A stretch of 64,000 bases of DNA from Streptomyces neyagawaensis (GCF_023516595.1 NZ_JAMGBG010000123.1:19178-83177), one strand, 5' to 3'. Counted from the stretch's first letter, positions 23,014 through 31,931 are shown. The notes: generated by a model from the sequence alone, not told the origin. Translations and numbers: made by a program.

Positions 23014-24450
23014 CTAGTGGTGGAAGCCGGTCGCGGCGGCCTTGTCGCGGGTGATCGGGTGCGGCTGCTTGCGCAGTTCGGGCAGCAGCCGCCCCAGGTC
23101 CTCCAGGAACAGCTCGGCGAGGTCGGAGGAGAACCCGTTGCGGCACACCACGCGCAGCACGGACAGGTCCTGCCGGTTCTCCGGGAAGGTGTACGCCGGC
23201 ACCAGCCAGCCCCGCTCGCTCATCCGCCGCGCCACGTCGAACACGTCGTACGCGGTGACGTCGTCGGTGGTGGTGAAGGCGAACACCGGCAGCTCGTCGC
23301 CCCGCGTGAGCAGCCGGAAGTCACCGAACGCGGCCACCTGCTCGGCGAGCTGGGTGGCGACGTCCCGCGTGGACTGCTGCACCGCCCGGAACCCCTCGCG
23401 GCCCAGCCGCAGGAAGGTGTAGTACTGCGCGACGACCTGGGCGCCCGGCCGTGAGAAGTTCAGCGCGAAGGTCGGCATGTCGCCGCCCAGGTAGTTCACC
23501 CGGAACACCAGCTCCTCGGGCAGCTCGGCGGGCGACCGCCACAGCGCCCAGCCCACACCGGGGTACACCAGCCCGTACTTGTGCCCGGACGTGTTGATCG
23601 ACGCCACCCTCGGCAGCCGGAAGTCCCACACGAGGTCCTCGTCGAGGAACGGCGCGACCATGGCGCCCGACGCCCCGTCGACATGCACGGGCACGTCGAG
23701 CCCCGTGCGCTCCTGCAACTCGTCGAGCGCCGCGCACAGCTCCGCGATCGGCTCGTAGGACCCGTCGAAGGTGGACCCGAGGATGCCCACGACCCCGATG
23801 GTGTTCTCGTCGCACAGCGCGGCGGCCGCCGCCGGGTCGAGATGGAACCGGTCGCCCTCCATGGGCACCTGCCGGGCCTCCACCTCCCAGAAGTTGCAGA
23901 ACTTCTCCCAGCAGACCTGCACATTGACGCCCATGACCAGATTGGGTCGCGCGTCCGCCGAGGGGTACCGGTCGGCGTTGCGCCGCGCCCACCGCCGTTT
24001 GAGGGCCATCCCGGCGAGCATGCACGCCTCGCTGGACCCGGTGGTCGAACAGCCGACGGCCGTGTCGGGGTCCGGCGCGTTCCACAGATCGGCGAGCATC
24101 GCCACACAGCGCCGCTCCAGCTCGGCCGTGCGCGGATACTCGTCCTTGTCGATCATGTTCTTGTCCCGGCACTCACTCATCAGGACGGCGGCCTGCGGCT
24201 CCATCCAGGTGGTGACGAAGGTGGCGAGGTTCAGCCGCGCGTTGCCGTCCAGCATGAGTTCGTCGTGGACCAGCTGATACGCCGTGGACGGCGTCAGCGG
24301 GCCGTCCGGCAGCCGGTGCCTGGGCGGGGCCTCCGCCATACCGGCGACCGGGTCGGCGGCGCCGTAGAAGGGGTTCACGGCGATCCGCCGCCGGTCGCCG
24401 TCGTGCCGCCGGTCGTCCGGGGCGAGGGGGTCCCATCGGTGCAGTGGCAT
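23014..24450 (-). CDS. gadB: Glutamate decarboxylase
   Basis: This is a 478-residue PLP enzyme that converts glutamate to GABA with uptake of a proton. The PLP lysine lies in INTSGHKYGLVYPGVGW (about 289). Other family blocks are TTGSSEACMLAGMALKRRW and VPVHVDGASGAMVAPF. The length equals that of bacterial GadA/GadB. ATG 24450 (MPLHRWDPLAPDD) is preferred over GTG/ATG codons closer to the divergent promoter. No GABA antiporter gene is adjacent. It is divergent from a TipA-like regulator, 89 bases away, which may or may not control it. Confidence 0.93.
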   Translation of the reverse strand: MPLHRWDPLAPDDRRHDGDRRRIAVNPFYGAADPVAGMAEAPPRHRLPDGPLTPSTAYQLVHDELMLDGNARLNLATFVTTWMEPQAAVLMSECRDKNMIDKDEYPRTAELERRCVAMLADLWNAPDPDTAVGCSTTGSSEACMLAGMALKRRWARRNADRYPSADARPNLVMGVNVQVCWEKFCNFWEVEARQVPMEGDRFHLDPAAAAALCDENTIGVVGILGSTFDGSYEPIAELCAALDELQERTGLDVPVHVDGASGAMVAPFLDEDLVWDFRLPRVASINTSGHKYGLVYPGVGWALWRSPAELPEELVFRVNYLGGDMPTFALNFSRPGAQVVAQYYTFLRLGREGFRAVQQSTRDVATQLAEQVAAFGDFRLLTRGDELPVFAFTTTDDVTAYDVFDVARRMSERGWLVPAYTFPENRQDLSVLRVVCRNGFSSDLAELFLEDLGRLLPELRKQPHPITRDKAAATGFHH

Positions 24451-24480
24451 GTCTTCGACGGTAGGTGCGGCACGGGGGAC

Positions 24481-24511
24481 TTGCACCTCACGCGACGTGA
24501 GGACCCAGGCT
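24481..24511 (+). promoter_or_regulatory. MerR-type promoter with 19-bp spacer (TipA-like)
   Basis: TTGCAC (24481-24486) as -35 and CAGGCT (24506-24511) as -10 are separated by 19 bp. Between them lies the palindrome CCTCACG-CGA-CGTGAGG (24486-24502). Over-long spacers with a central dyad are the mark of MerR-activated promoters, and the sequence resembles the known tipA promoter. Confidence 0.8.
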
Positions 24512-24539
24512 GGAGGGAGACCGAAAGGAGGAGCGGAAC

Positions 24540-25301
24540 ATGAGCCACACCGTGGGACAGGTCTCCGGATTCGCCGGGATCACGGTGCGCACGCTGCACC
24601 ACTACGACGAGATCGGCCTGCTCGTACCGAGCGAACGCACCCACGCGGGGCACCGCCGTTACAGCGACGCCGACCTCGACCGGCTGCAGCAGATCCTGTT
24701 CTACCGGGAGCTCGGTTTCCCCCTCGACGAGGTCGCGGCCCTGCTCGACGACCCGGAGACGGACCCGCGGGCGCACCTGCGCCGCCAGCACGAGCTGCTG
24801 ACCGCCCGGATCGAGAAGCTGCAGAAGATGGCCGCGGCCGTGGAGCATGCCATGGAGGCACGGAAGATGGGCATCAACCTCACGCCCGAGGAGCGGTTCG
24901 AGGTCTTCGGGGACAAGGACCCCGAGCAGTACGCCGAGGAGGCCGAGCAGCGCTGGGGCGGCACCGACGCGTACGCCGAGTCGCAGCGCCGCGCGGCGTC
25001 GTACACCAAGGACGACTGGAAGCGCATGCAGGCCGAGGTGGCCGACTGGGGCGCGCGCTACGACGCCCTGATGACCGCCGGCGAGCCGGCGACCGGCGAG
25101 GCCGCGATGGACATGGCCGAGGAGCACCGCCGCCACATCTGCCGCTGGTTCTACGAGTGCCCCTACGACATGCACCGTTCCCTCGGCGATATGTACGTCG
25201 CCGACGAGCGGTTCAAGGCGTTCTACGACTCCATGTGCCCGGGGCTCGCGGAGCACCTGCGGGAGGCGATCACGGCCAACGCCGCCCGTGCGCGTCCCTG
25301 A
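24540..25301 (+). CDS. MerR-family regulator with TipAS ligand-binding domain
   Basis: The 253-residue protein has the MerR DNA-binding domain (VGQVSGFAGITVRTLHHYDEIG and RRYSDADLDRLQQILFYREL, residues 1-75). A coiled dimerisation helix follows, then a TipAS domain (about 110-250, from GINLTPEERFEVFGDKD to HREAITANA). In S. coelicolor TipA binds thiopeptide antibiotics covalently and activates its own promoter. The same autoregulation is likely here from the palindrome in the promoter. A Cys in the FYECPYD segment and another near SMCPGL are candidates for drug capture. Confidence 0.9.
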   Translation: MSHTVGQVSGFAGITVRTLHHYDEIGLLVPSERTHAGHRRYSDADLDRLQQILFYRELGFPLDEVAALLDDPETDPRAHLRRQHELLTARIEKLQKMAAAVEHAMEARKMGINLTPEERFEVFGDKDPEQYAEEAEQRWGGTDAYAESQRRAASYTKDDWKRMQAEVADWGARYDALMTAGEPATGEAAMDMAEEHRRHICRWFYECPYDMHRSLGDMYVADERFKAFYDSMCPGLAEHLREAITANAARARP

Positions 25302-25361
25302 CCACACAGCTTGGTCCCGGGGCGGGCACAGGGCACTCTGGAGGAGCCCGTGGAACCTGAG

Positions 25362-25395
25362 GGGGTGACCGTGCGTTGATAGCTTTGGTCACCCC
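25362..25395 (+). terminator. Hairpin between the MerR and DedA genes
   Basis: GGGGTGACC (25362-25370) pairs with GGTCACCCC (25387-25395) across a 16-nt loop. Its position suggests a terminator for the MerR gene or a leader structure for the DedA gene. Confidence 0.45.
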
Positions 25396-25452
25396 TGTGG
25401 GTCCTCACCCGCAGACCCTCACTTGCCTCTCACCCCCCAGGAGCCCGGAACC

Positions 25453-26409
25453 GTGACGACGATCGCCCTCGGACCGAGCTGGCTGGACCCGGATTATCTG
25501 CTCGACTCGTTCGGGATCTGGGGCCTGCTCGTGATCGTGTTCGCCGAGTCCGGCCTCCTCATCGGCTTCTTCCTGCCGGGTGACTCGCTGCTGTTCACGG
25601 CCGGCATGCTCATCGCGACCGATCTGCTGGACTTCCCGCTGTGGGCGGCCATCGCGCTGATCTGCGTCTCGGCGATCCTGGGCGACCAGGCGGGCTACAT
25701 GTTCGGCAAGAAGGTCGGTCCCGCCCTCTTCAAGCGGCCCGACTCCCGCCTGTTCAAGCAGGAGAACGTCACCAAGGCCCACGAGTTCTTCGAGAAGCAC
25801 GGCCCGAAGTCCCTCGTCCTGGCCCGCTTCGTGCCCATCGTGCGCACGTTCACGCCGATCATCGCCGGCGTCAGCGGCATGAAGTACCGCTCGTTCCTGA
25901 TCTTCAACGTCGTCGGCGGCATCCTGTGGGGCGCGGGCGTCACGCTGCTGGGCGCCTGGCTCGGGCAGATCGACTTCGTCCGCAAGAACATCGAGGCGAT
26001 GCTGATCCTCATCGTCCTCATCTCGGTGCTCCCGATCATCATCGAGCTGCTGAAGGCCCGTAAGGCGAAGAAGAACCAGCCCGAACAGCCCCCGGCCGCC
26101 GCCCCGGTGATGGACGACGCGACGACCCAGCTCCGCCGCGTCCCCTCCACCGACCAGCCCCAGCCGTACGCCCAGCAGCCCCCGCACCAGCAGCAGTACG
26201 ACCAGCACCAGGGCTACGACAACCAGGGCTACCCGAACCAGGGCTACGACGACGGCGGCCACCAGGACTACGGCTACCAGCAGCCCCCGCAGCAGCAGCC
26301 GTACGCCCCGCAGTACCCGCAGGGCAACCAGTACCCCCAGGACCCCAACGGGGGCCAGAACCAGGGGAACAACCATGGTTACCAGGGGCAGAACTACCCG
26401 CAGTACTGA
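25453..26409 (+). CDS. DedA-family membrane protein with Gln/Tyr-rich tail
   Basis: This is a 318-residue protein. Residues about 10-215 form the DedA (SNARE-associated/VTT) domain, with FAESGLLIGFFLPGDSLLF, GDQAGYMFGKKVGP and the conserved ARFVPIVRTFTPIIAGVSGM-type stretch. Members act as lipid scramblases or transporters that keep membrane lipids and proton balance in order. Residues about 235-318 are a low-complexity Gln/Tyr/Pro/Gly tail with repeated QGYD/QGYP units, not needed in the family core. GTG 25453 is chosen on CAGGAG nine bases upstream. Confidence 0.9.
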   Translation: MTTIALGPSWLDPDYLLDSFGIWGLLVIVFAESGLLIGFFLPGDSLLFTAGMLIATDLLDFPLWAAIALICVSAILGDQAGYMFGKKVGPALFKRPDSRLFKQENVTKAHEFFEKHGPKSLVLARFVPIVRTFTPIIAGVSGMKYRSFLIFNVVGGILWGAGVTLLGAWLGQIDFVRKNIEAMLILIVLISVLPIIIELLKARKAKKNQPEQPPAAAPVMDDATTQLRRVPSTDQPQPYAQQPPHQQQYDQHQGYDNQGYPNQGYDDGGHQDYGYQQPPQQQPYAPQYPQGNQYPQDPNGGQNQGNNHGYQGQNYPQY

Positions 26410-26426
26410 CCCGCTCCGCCCAGGAC

Positions 26427-26454
26427 TCCGCGCCCTTGTCAACAGGGGCGCGGA
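26427..26454. terminator. Intrinsic terminator between convergent genes
   Basis: TCCGCGCCC (26427-26435) and GGGCGCGGA (26446-26454) form a 9-bp stem followed by TCGCTTTT. It lies between the DedA gene and the convergent exporter gene. Confidence 0.75.
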
Positions 26455-26460
26455 TCGCTT

Positions 26461-26491
26461 TTCAGGGGCGCGGGGAACTGCGCGACCAGCC
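26461..26491 (+). repeat. Dispersed GGGGCGCGGGGAACTGCGCG element, copy 3
   Basis: It begins TTCAGGGGCGCGGGGAACTG and continues CGCGACCAGCC. It matches the copy in the CobW-type gene at 29 of 31 positions and the minus-strand copy at 6239-6266 over its core. It is intergenic, right after a terminator. Confidence 0.75.
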
Positions 26492-26541
26492 CGAGACGCC
26501 CCGCGGCCGCCCACGAACAGCACACCCCGGGCAGCAGGCGC

Positions 26542-28266
26542 TCAGAACCCCCGCGTCCGCTTCGCCGCCTTGCGGCCCGCGCGGGCCGCGCCCGGCAGGA
26601 ACAGCCGGAACAGCTCCGAGCCCAGGTTCACCCCGATCGCGATGGCCATGGCCAGCGCCGCCGCCTTCGTCAGCGACACCAGCCCCGCGTCCACGTCGTT
26701 CTGCGCGAACGCCAGCAGCCCGAAGTACGTCGCGGAACCCGGCAACAGCGGCCCGATCGCGGCCGTCGTGTACGGCAGCGCCGAAGCGAACCGGTACCGG
26801 GACAGCAGCTGCCCGAACAGCCCCACCAGGCCCGCGGCCACCGCCGTGGACGCGACCGGCGAGATCCCGCCCGCGTAGTGCATCGCCCCGTACACCGACC
26901 AGGCCACACCCCCGTTGAGGGTCACCGCCAGCACGGTGGATCGTTCCTGCTGGAGCAGGACCGCGAAGGTCAGCGACAGCAGCATCGACGCGATCAGCTG
27001 GAGCACGGGCCGCTCGGCGGTGCTCAGCTCCGTGTCCGGGTTCAGCTGGGCCCCCAGCTTCACCCCGAAGTACAGGACGAGCAGCACCCCCACCACGATG
27101 CCCACGAAGAGGTACATGACCTCCAGCAGCCGGGCCGAGGCCGTGATGTAGAAGCCGGTCAGCCCGTCCTGGACGCCCGCGACGAGCGCCCGCCCGGGAA
27201 GCAGGGCGAACAGCCCACCGGTGATGACGGCGGCGGCCTCCACGTCCACGTGGAACACGGTCAGCAGCACGCCGATCGCCGCCGGCGGCATCGCCGCAGC
27301 CAGGAACTGGTAGAACTCCGGCAGCCCGCGCCCCGAGCACACCCACGCCAACCGGTCGCCCAGCATGGCCCCGAGCGCCGCCGCGACGAACACGACGACG
27401 CCACCGCCGACCAGCGTGGACGCGGCGCCCGCCAGCAGCCCGCTGGAGGCCGTCAGCACCCAGCCGGGATACGGGTGCCGGTTGCGCCGTATCTCCGCGA
27501 GCCGCCGGTACGCCTCCTCCAGCGAGATCACGTTCTCCGGGTCGCTGAGGTCGTCCACCAGCCGGAAGACGGCCGCGAGCCGTGTGTAGTCGGTGGCCCG
27601 GCGCCGCACGATCCGCGAGGCGGTGACCGGGTCGTCCACCAGCGACGGCTGATAGGTCACCGACAGCTGGGTGAACGTCACCGTCGGCTCGCAGCGGTCC
27701 AGACCGTAGGACCGGCAGACGGCGAACATCGCCGCCTCCACGTCCTCCGCGCCCTCACCGCCCGCGAGCAGCAGCTCCCCGATACGCAGCGTCAGGTCGA
27801 GCACCCGCGGCACGGCGGGCCCCGACTCGCCCTCCGCGCGCACCGGCTCCGGCGCGGGCCGCTCCGCCACCGGCATCCGCAGCATGGTCCGCATCCGGTC
27901 CTGCCACGGCACGTCCTTGGTCAGGCTGACGGCCGGGATGCCGTTCGCCGGTGTGAACGCGGGCGGCGCCTGCTTCGCGCGGTACGTCCGCGGTGTGCTG
28001 AACGCCGACCCCTCCTGCTCCCCGGCCACCGGCTCGGGCGGCGTGAGCCCCTGCGGCAGCGCGAACTCCGAGGTCGTCTGCGACTCCGGCTCCACCGCGG
28101 CCGGCGGCACGTCCAGCCCCGCGGGGATCGCGAACTCCGAGGTCACCGACGACTCGCCGTCGATCCCCGGGACAGGACCCGCCTGGGCCGCCGCTCTCAC
28201 GGCGGCGAAGGCGCTGCTCGCCTCGTCCGACACCGGTTTGCGGTCCTCGCGTCCCGTCACTCCCAC
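26542..28266 (-). CDS. Threonine/serine exporter family membrane protein (ThrE type)
   Basis: This is a 574-residue protein. A long polar N-terminal region (1-170) is followed by the cytosolic-like ThrE domain (LTLRIGELLLAGGEGAEDVEA, then VTFTQLSVTYQPSL) and two five-helix membrane modules (about 290-420 and 430-560). The corresponding Corynebacterium glutamicum protein exports threonine and serine. GTG 28266 follows GGGAG by nine bases. It is the last gene downstream of ppa on the minus strand, separated from it by a terminator. Confidence 0.88.
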   Translation of the reverse strand: MGVTGREDRKPVSDEASSAFAAVRAAAQAGPVPGIDGESSVTSEFAIPAGLDVPPAAVEPESQTTSEFALPQGLTPPEPVAGEQEGSAFSTPRTYRAKQAPPAFTPANGIPAVSLTKDVPWQDRMRTMLRMPVAERPAPEPVRAEGESGPAVPRVLDLTLRIGELLLAGGEGAEDVEAAMFAVCRSYGLDRCEPTVTFTQLSVTYQPSLVDDPVTASRIVRRRATDYTRLAAVFRLVDDLSDPENVISLEEAYRRLAEIRRNRHPYPGWVLTASSGLLAGAASTLVGGGVVVFVAAALGAMLGDRLAWVCSGRGLPEFYQFLAAAMPPAAIGVLLTVFHVDVEAAAVITGGLFALLPGRALVAGVQDGLTGFYITASARLLEVMYLFVGIVVGVLLVLYFGVKLGAQLNPDTELSTAERPVLQLIASMLLSLTFAVLLQQERSTVLAVTLNGGVAWSVYGAMHYAGGISPVASTAVAAGLVGLFGQLLSRYRFASALPYTTAAIGPLLPGSATYFGLLAFAQNDVDAGLVSLTKAAALAMAIAIGVNLGSELFRLFLPGAARAGRKAAKRTRGF

Positions 28267-28332
28267 TCCGCGGCGCTCCCTGTACGACAGCTCCAGTACG
28301 CCTCAGTATGCGCGGCGCCACACACCGGTACG

Positions 28333-28375
28333 CGAACGGGCCACGGGTCCCACAAGGGGACACGCGGCCCGTTCG
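28333..28375 (-). terminator. Terminator of the pyrophosphatase gene
   Basis: CGAACGGGCC (28333-28342) pairs with GGCCCGTTCG (28366-28375), with an inner stem GTCCC/GGGAC (28347-28361). It follows the ppa stop on the minus strand. Confidence 0.8.
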
Positions 28376-28405
28376 GTTCCACGGCCTGCGAGGCGAGGCG
28401 GGAGG

Positions 28406-28897
28406 TCAGTGACCGCCCTGCTCCTTGAAGCGCTTGTACGACTTCTCGACCTCGGCCTCGGCCTCGGCGCGGCCGACCCAGTCGGCGCCCTCGACGGACT
28501 TGCCGGGCTCCAGGTCCTTGTAGACCTCGAAGAAGTGCTGGATCTCCAGGCGGTCGAACTCCGAGACGTGGTGGATGTCACGCAGGTGCTCCACACGCGG
28601 GTCGGACGCCGGGACGCACAGCAGCTTGTCGTCGCCGCCGGCCTCGTCGGTCATCCGGAACATGCCGATCGCGCGGCACTTGATGAGGCAGCCGGGGAAG
28701 GTCGGCTCCTCCAGGATGACCAGCGCGTCCAGCGGGTCGCCGTCCTCGCCGAGGGTGTTCTCGACGAAGCCGTAGTCGGCCGGGTAGCTGGTCGAGGTGA
28801 AGAGCCGACGGTCCAGGCGGATCCGACCGGTCTCGTGGTCCACCTCGTACTTGTTCCGCGAACCCTTCGGAATCTCGATCGTGACGTCGAACTCCAC
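28406..28897 (-). CDS. ppa: Inorganic pyrophosphatase (family I)
   Basis: This is a 163-residue soluble enzyme that splits pyrophosphate made by biosynthetic reactions. It has the family I signature DGDPLDALV with the metal-binding aspartates and EIPKGSRNKYEVD near the N-terminus. GTG 28897 (EFDVTIEIPKG) is chosen because GGAGG lies about seven bases upstream, and it matches the usual N-terminus; ATG codons further up are in frame but less likely. It is divergent from the D-Ala-D-Ala carboxypeptidase gene, an arrangement also known in mycobacteria. Confidence 0.95.
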   Translation of the reverse strand: MEFDVTIEIPKGSRNKYEVDHETGRIRLDRRLFTSTSYPADYGFVENTLGEDGDPLDALVILEEPTFPGCLIKCRAIGMFRMTDEAGGDDKLLCVPASDPRVEHLRDIHHVSEFDRLEIQHFFEVYKDLEPGKSVEGADWVGRAEAEAEVEKSYKRFKEQGGH

Positions 28898-28982
28898 CGG
28901 TGGCTCCTCCATGATCAACACATAGTTCTGGTGGTTAAGTGTCCCTCACGCAGGTGTGTGATCGCGAAAGGGGCTGGTGGTC

Positions 28983-30632
28983 GTGCCCGAGCCGAAGGTC
29001 TGGCGGGCCGCGAGACCGCATGTCGTGCGGGTCGCGCGCGCCGTGAAACCGGGTGTCGTGCGGATGGCGCACGCCGTGAAACCCGGTGCCGCGCGCGTCG
29101 CACGGGTGGTGAAACCCGGTGTCGTACGCGTCACGAGCGCCGTCGGCGCGCGCTCTTCGCGACTCACGGGGAGCACGAAGAACCTCACGAACCTCCAGCT
29201 CACCGCGGGTGCTGCCACCCTGGGGCTGGTGCTCTCGGCCGGCGCCGTCCTCGCCGCCGGGCCCTGGGACTCCACCGGTCAGCGTACGGCCGAGCGCGAC
29301 TGGGCCGCATCGCACGGTCACGAGGGTGGCGCAGATCACGGACGTAATTCCGGTACGTCGTCCGGTACGGCCCAGGGGGCGCCCAAGCCCGCACCGAGCG
29401 CCCCCTCCGTGCTGACCGGCCTCGGCGGCGCCTCCGGCGCGGACTCCATGCCCGGCGGCGACGCGCTCGCCGCCGTCCTCGACCCGCTGCTGGGGGCCCC
29501 GGCGCTTGGCCCCCGCCGCGCGGCGGCCGTCGTCGACGTCAAGACCGGCGAGCTGCTGTACGGCAAGGGCGCCGACGACGCACTGACCCCCGCCTCCACC
29601 ACCAAGATCGCCACGGCCGCCGCGGCCCTCTCGGCGGCCGGCCCGGACCACCGCATCGAGACCCGCGTCGTCCTGCAGCCCGGCACCGACGAGGTCGTCC
29701 TCGTCGGCGGCGGCGACCCCACCCTGACGGCCCACAAGGACGCCGGCGGCTACGCGAGCCTGCGCACCCTCGCCGACCGGACGGCCACCGCGCTCGCCAA
29801 GCGTCACCTGAACGAGATCACGCTCACCTACGACACGTCCCTCTACGACGGACCCGTGCTCCACACCATCGGCCGCGACGACAACCTGGCCCCCGTCACC
29901 GCCCTCATGGTCGACGAGGCCCGCCAGAACGACTCCACCAGCGGCACGGCCACGCGCAGCCTCGACCCGCCGGTGGACGCCACCCGCGCCTTCGCGGACC
30001 TCCTGGCGGACCGCGGCATCAAGACGGCCAAGAGCCCCGCCGCGGGCCCCGTCACGGCCTCCAAGAAGGCCGAGGAGATCGCCTCCGTCTCCTCCGCGCC
30101 CCTGTCCACCCTGGTCGAGCGCATGCTCACCCACAGCGACAACGACATCGCCGAGGCCCTCGCCCGTCAGGTCGCCCTCGCCGCCGGCGAACCGGCCAGC
30201 TTCGAGGGCGGCGGCGCGGCGATCAAGAAGGAACTCAAGAAACTCGAACTCCCCCTCGGCGACATCGCCTTCGCCGACGGCAGCGGCCTGAGCCGGGGCG
30301 ACCGGCTGACCCCCGCCCTCCTCACCTCGCTCCTCGCCGCCGCCGCGTCCCCCTCCCACCCCGAACTCCGCCCGGTCCTCACCGGCCTCCCCGTCGCCGG
30401 CTTCACGGGCACCCTGCGCACCCGCTACCCCGCCGACTCGACGGGCACCGGCGTCGTCCGTGCCAAGACCGGCACCCTGACCGGCGTCAACACCCTCGCC
30501 GGCACCGTCGTCGACGCCGACGGCCGCCTCCTCTCCTTCGCCTTCATGGCCACGCAGACACCCAGCCGCGACCAGGCCCAAGCAGCCCTGGACACAGCAG
30601 CCTCAGCGCTGGCCAACTGCGGCTGCCGCTGA
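28983..30632 (+). CDS. dacB: D-alanyl-D-alanine carboxypeptidase/endopeptidase (PBP4/DacB, peptidase S13)
   Basis: This is a 549-residue enzyme that trims peptidoglycan peptides outside the membrane. The active-site motifs are STTK (PASTTKIATAAAAL), SDN (THSDNDIAEAL) and KTG (VRAKTGTLTGVN). A membrane anchor lies at about 75-95 (LTAGAATLGLVLSAGAVLAAG). Before it the N-terminus holds four and a half copies of an 11-residue basic repeat of the type RVARAVKPGVV (residues about 4-55), which would lie in the cytoplasm. GTG 28983 or GTG 28977 could start it; the Shine-Dalgarno AAAGGGG suits 28983 better. Confidence 0.9.
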   Translation: MPEPKVWRAARPHVVRVARAVKPGVVRMAHAVKPGAARVARVVKPGVVRVTSAVGARSSRLTGSTKNLTNLQLTAGAATLGLVLSAGAVLAAGPWDSTGQRTAERDWAASHGHEGGADHGRNSGTSSGTAQGAPKPAPSAPSVLTGLGGASGADSMPGGDALAAVLDPLLGAPALGPRRAAAVVDVKTGELLYGKGADDALTPASTTKIATAAAALSAAGPDHRIETRVVLQPGTDEVVLVGGGDPTLTAHKDAGGYASLRTLADRTATALAKRHLNEITLTYDTSLYDGPVLHTIGRDDNLAPVTALMVDEARQNDSTSGTATRSLDPPVDATRAFADLLADRGIKTAKSPAAGPVTASKKAEEIASVSSAPLSTLVERMLTHSDNDIAEALARQVALAAGEPASFEGGGAAIKKELKKLELPLGDIAFADGSGLSRGDRLTPALLTSLLAAAASPSHPELRPVLTGLPVAGFTGTLRTRYPADSTGTGVVRAKTGTLTGVNTLAGTVVDADGRLLSFAFMATQTPSRDQAQAALDTAASALANCGCR

Positions 30633-30659
30633 CCCGCGGCCCCTGGAGGCCGAAGGCCT

Positions 30660-30734
30660 GACAGGGGCGCGGGGCTGTGACACATGCGGCTCCGCCGCGT
30701 GGGCGCGAACAACCCCCACAGACCCGCAGTCGCC
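30660..30734 (+). repeat. Dispersed repeat, longer variant with GCGGCTCCGCCGC hairpin
   Basis: The stretch begins ACAGGGGCGCGGGGCTGTG, continues through GCGGCTCCGCCGCG and ends near CCCGCAGTCG. It shares the GGGGCGCGGGG core with the other copies. It fills most of the gap between the carboxypeptidase and the zincin-like gene. Confidence 0.55.
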
Positions 30735-30806
30735 GAACGACGAGCACCACCCCCCACCGCTGGCGCGGCCTGCCCCCAGCGGCAGCGCTCCCGTACGGTT
30801 GACAAC

Positions 30807-31931
30807 ATGACGCGCATCGGTGGTGCCGAGATGGTCGACTGGAATCTCGCGGTCGCGACCGCGACCCGGCTCGTACGGCCGGGCCCCGACGTGAGCCGCG
30901 ACGAGGCACGCGCCATCGTCGCCGAGCTGCGCCGACACGCGAAGGCGTCGGAGGAGCACGTCCGCGCGTTCACGCGGATGCTCCCCGACGAGGCCGACGA
31001 CACACCCGTCCTCGTCGTCGACCGCCCGGGCTGGGTCCGGGCGAACGTCGCCGGGTTCCGGGAACTGCTCAAACCGCTGCTGGAGAAGATGCAGGAACGT
31101 CGCGCCGGCAGCCCCGGCGGAGCCGTGCTGGGCGCCGTCGGCGGCAAGGTCACCGGCGTCGAACTCGGCATGCTGCTGTCGTTCCTGGCCTCTCGGGTCC
31201 TCGGCCAGTACGAGACCTTCGCCCCGGCGTCCCGCGAACTCCCCGCGGGCGAGAACGGCGGTGGCCGGCTCCTGCTGGTCGCCCCGAACATCGTGCACGT
31301 CGAGCGCGAACTCGACGTCCAGCCCCACGACTTCCGCCTCTGGGTCTGTCTCCACGAGGAGACCCACCGGACCCAGTTCACGGCCGTTCCCTGGCTGCGT
31401 GACCACCTCGAGGGCGAAATCCAGTCTTTCTTGCAGGAGACCGAGGTCGACCCCATGACAGTCCTGGAGCGCATCCGGGAGGCCGCCCAGTCACTCGCGG
31501 GGGGCCGCCCCGAAGGCGAGGTCGGCGACGACGGTCACTCGATCGTGGAGTTGGTGCAGACCCCCGCCCAGCGCGAGATCCTCGGCCGTCTCACCGCCGT
31601 CATGTCCCTCCTGGAGGGACACGCCGACTTCGTGATGGACGGAGTGGGACCCGCGGTCGTCCCGTCCGTCTCCGAGATCCGCGAGAAGTTCCAGCAGCGC
31701 CGCGCGAGGGGCGCCTCACGACTGGACCTCGCCCTGCGCAAGCTGCTCGGTCTGGATGCCAAACTGAGGCAGTACCGGGACGGTGAACGGTTCGTACGCG
31801 CAGTCGTCGAACAGGTCGGCATGGACGGGTTCAACCGCGTGTGGACCTCGCCGAACACCCTGCCGACCAAGGCGGAGATCGCCAAACCGGCGGACTGGGT
31901 CGCACGGGTGCACCGCAAGGCGGAGTCCTGA
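30807..31931 (+). CDS. DUF2342 zincin-like metalloprotease family protein
   Basis: This is a 374-residue protein. It has HEETHRTQF, an HExxH-type zinc site, with a second EGHADFVMDGVG block downstream, as in the actinobacterial DUF2342 family annotated as F420-biosynthesis-associated or putative hydrolase. Substrate unknown. ATG 30807 is preceded by TACGGT with seven bases between them and no Shine-Dalgarno, so the transcript may be leaderless. The neighbours dacB before and tilS after repeat the order seen in mycobacteria. Confidence 0.87.
   Translation: MTRIGGAEMVDWNLAVATATRLVRPGPDVSRDEARAIVAELRRHAKASEEHVRAFTRMLPDEADDTPVLVVDRPGWVRANVAGFRELLKPLLEKMQERRAGSPGGAVLGAVGGKVTGVELGMLLSFLASRVLGQYETFAPASRELPAGENGGGRLLLVAPNIVHVERELDVQPHDFRLWVCLHEETHRTQFTAVPWLRDHLEGEIQSFLQETEVDPMTVLERIREAAQSLAGGRPEGEVGDDGHSIVELVQTPAQREILGRLTAVMSLLEGHADFVMDGVGPAVVPSVSEIREKFQQRRARGASRLDLALRKLLGLDAKLRQYRDGERFVRAVVEQVGMDGFNRVWTSPNTLPTKAEIAKPADWVARVHRKAES

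Noticed and set aside
28935..30581. 548-codon minus-strand frame opposite dacB
   Set aside because: dacB has all three active-site motifs; the opposite frame is low complexity.
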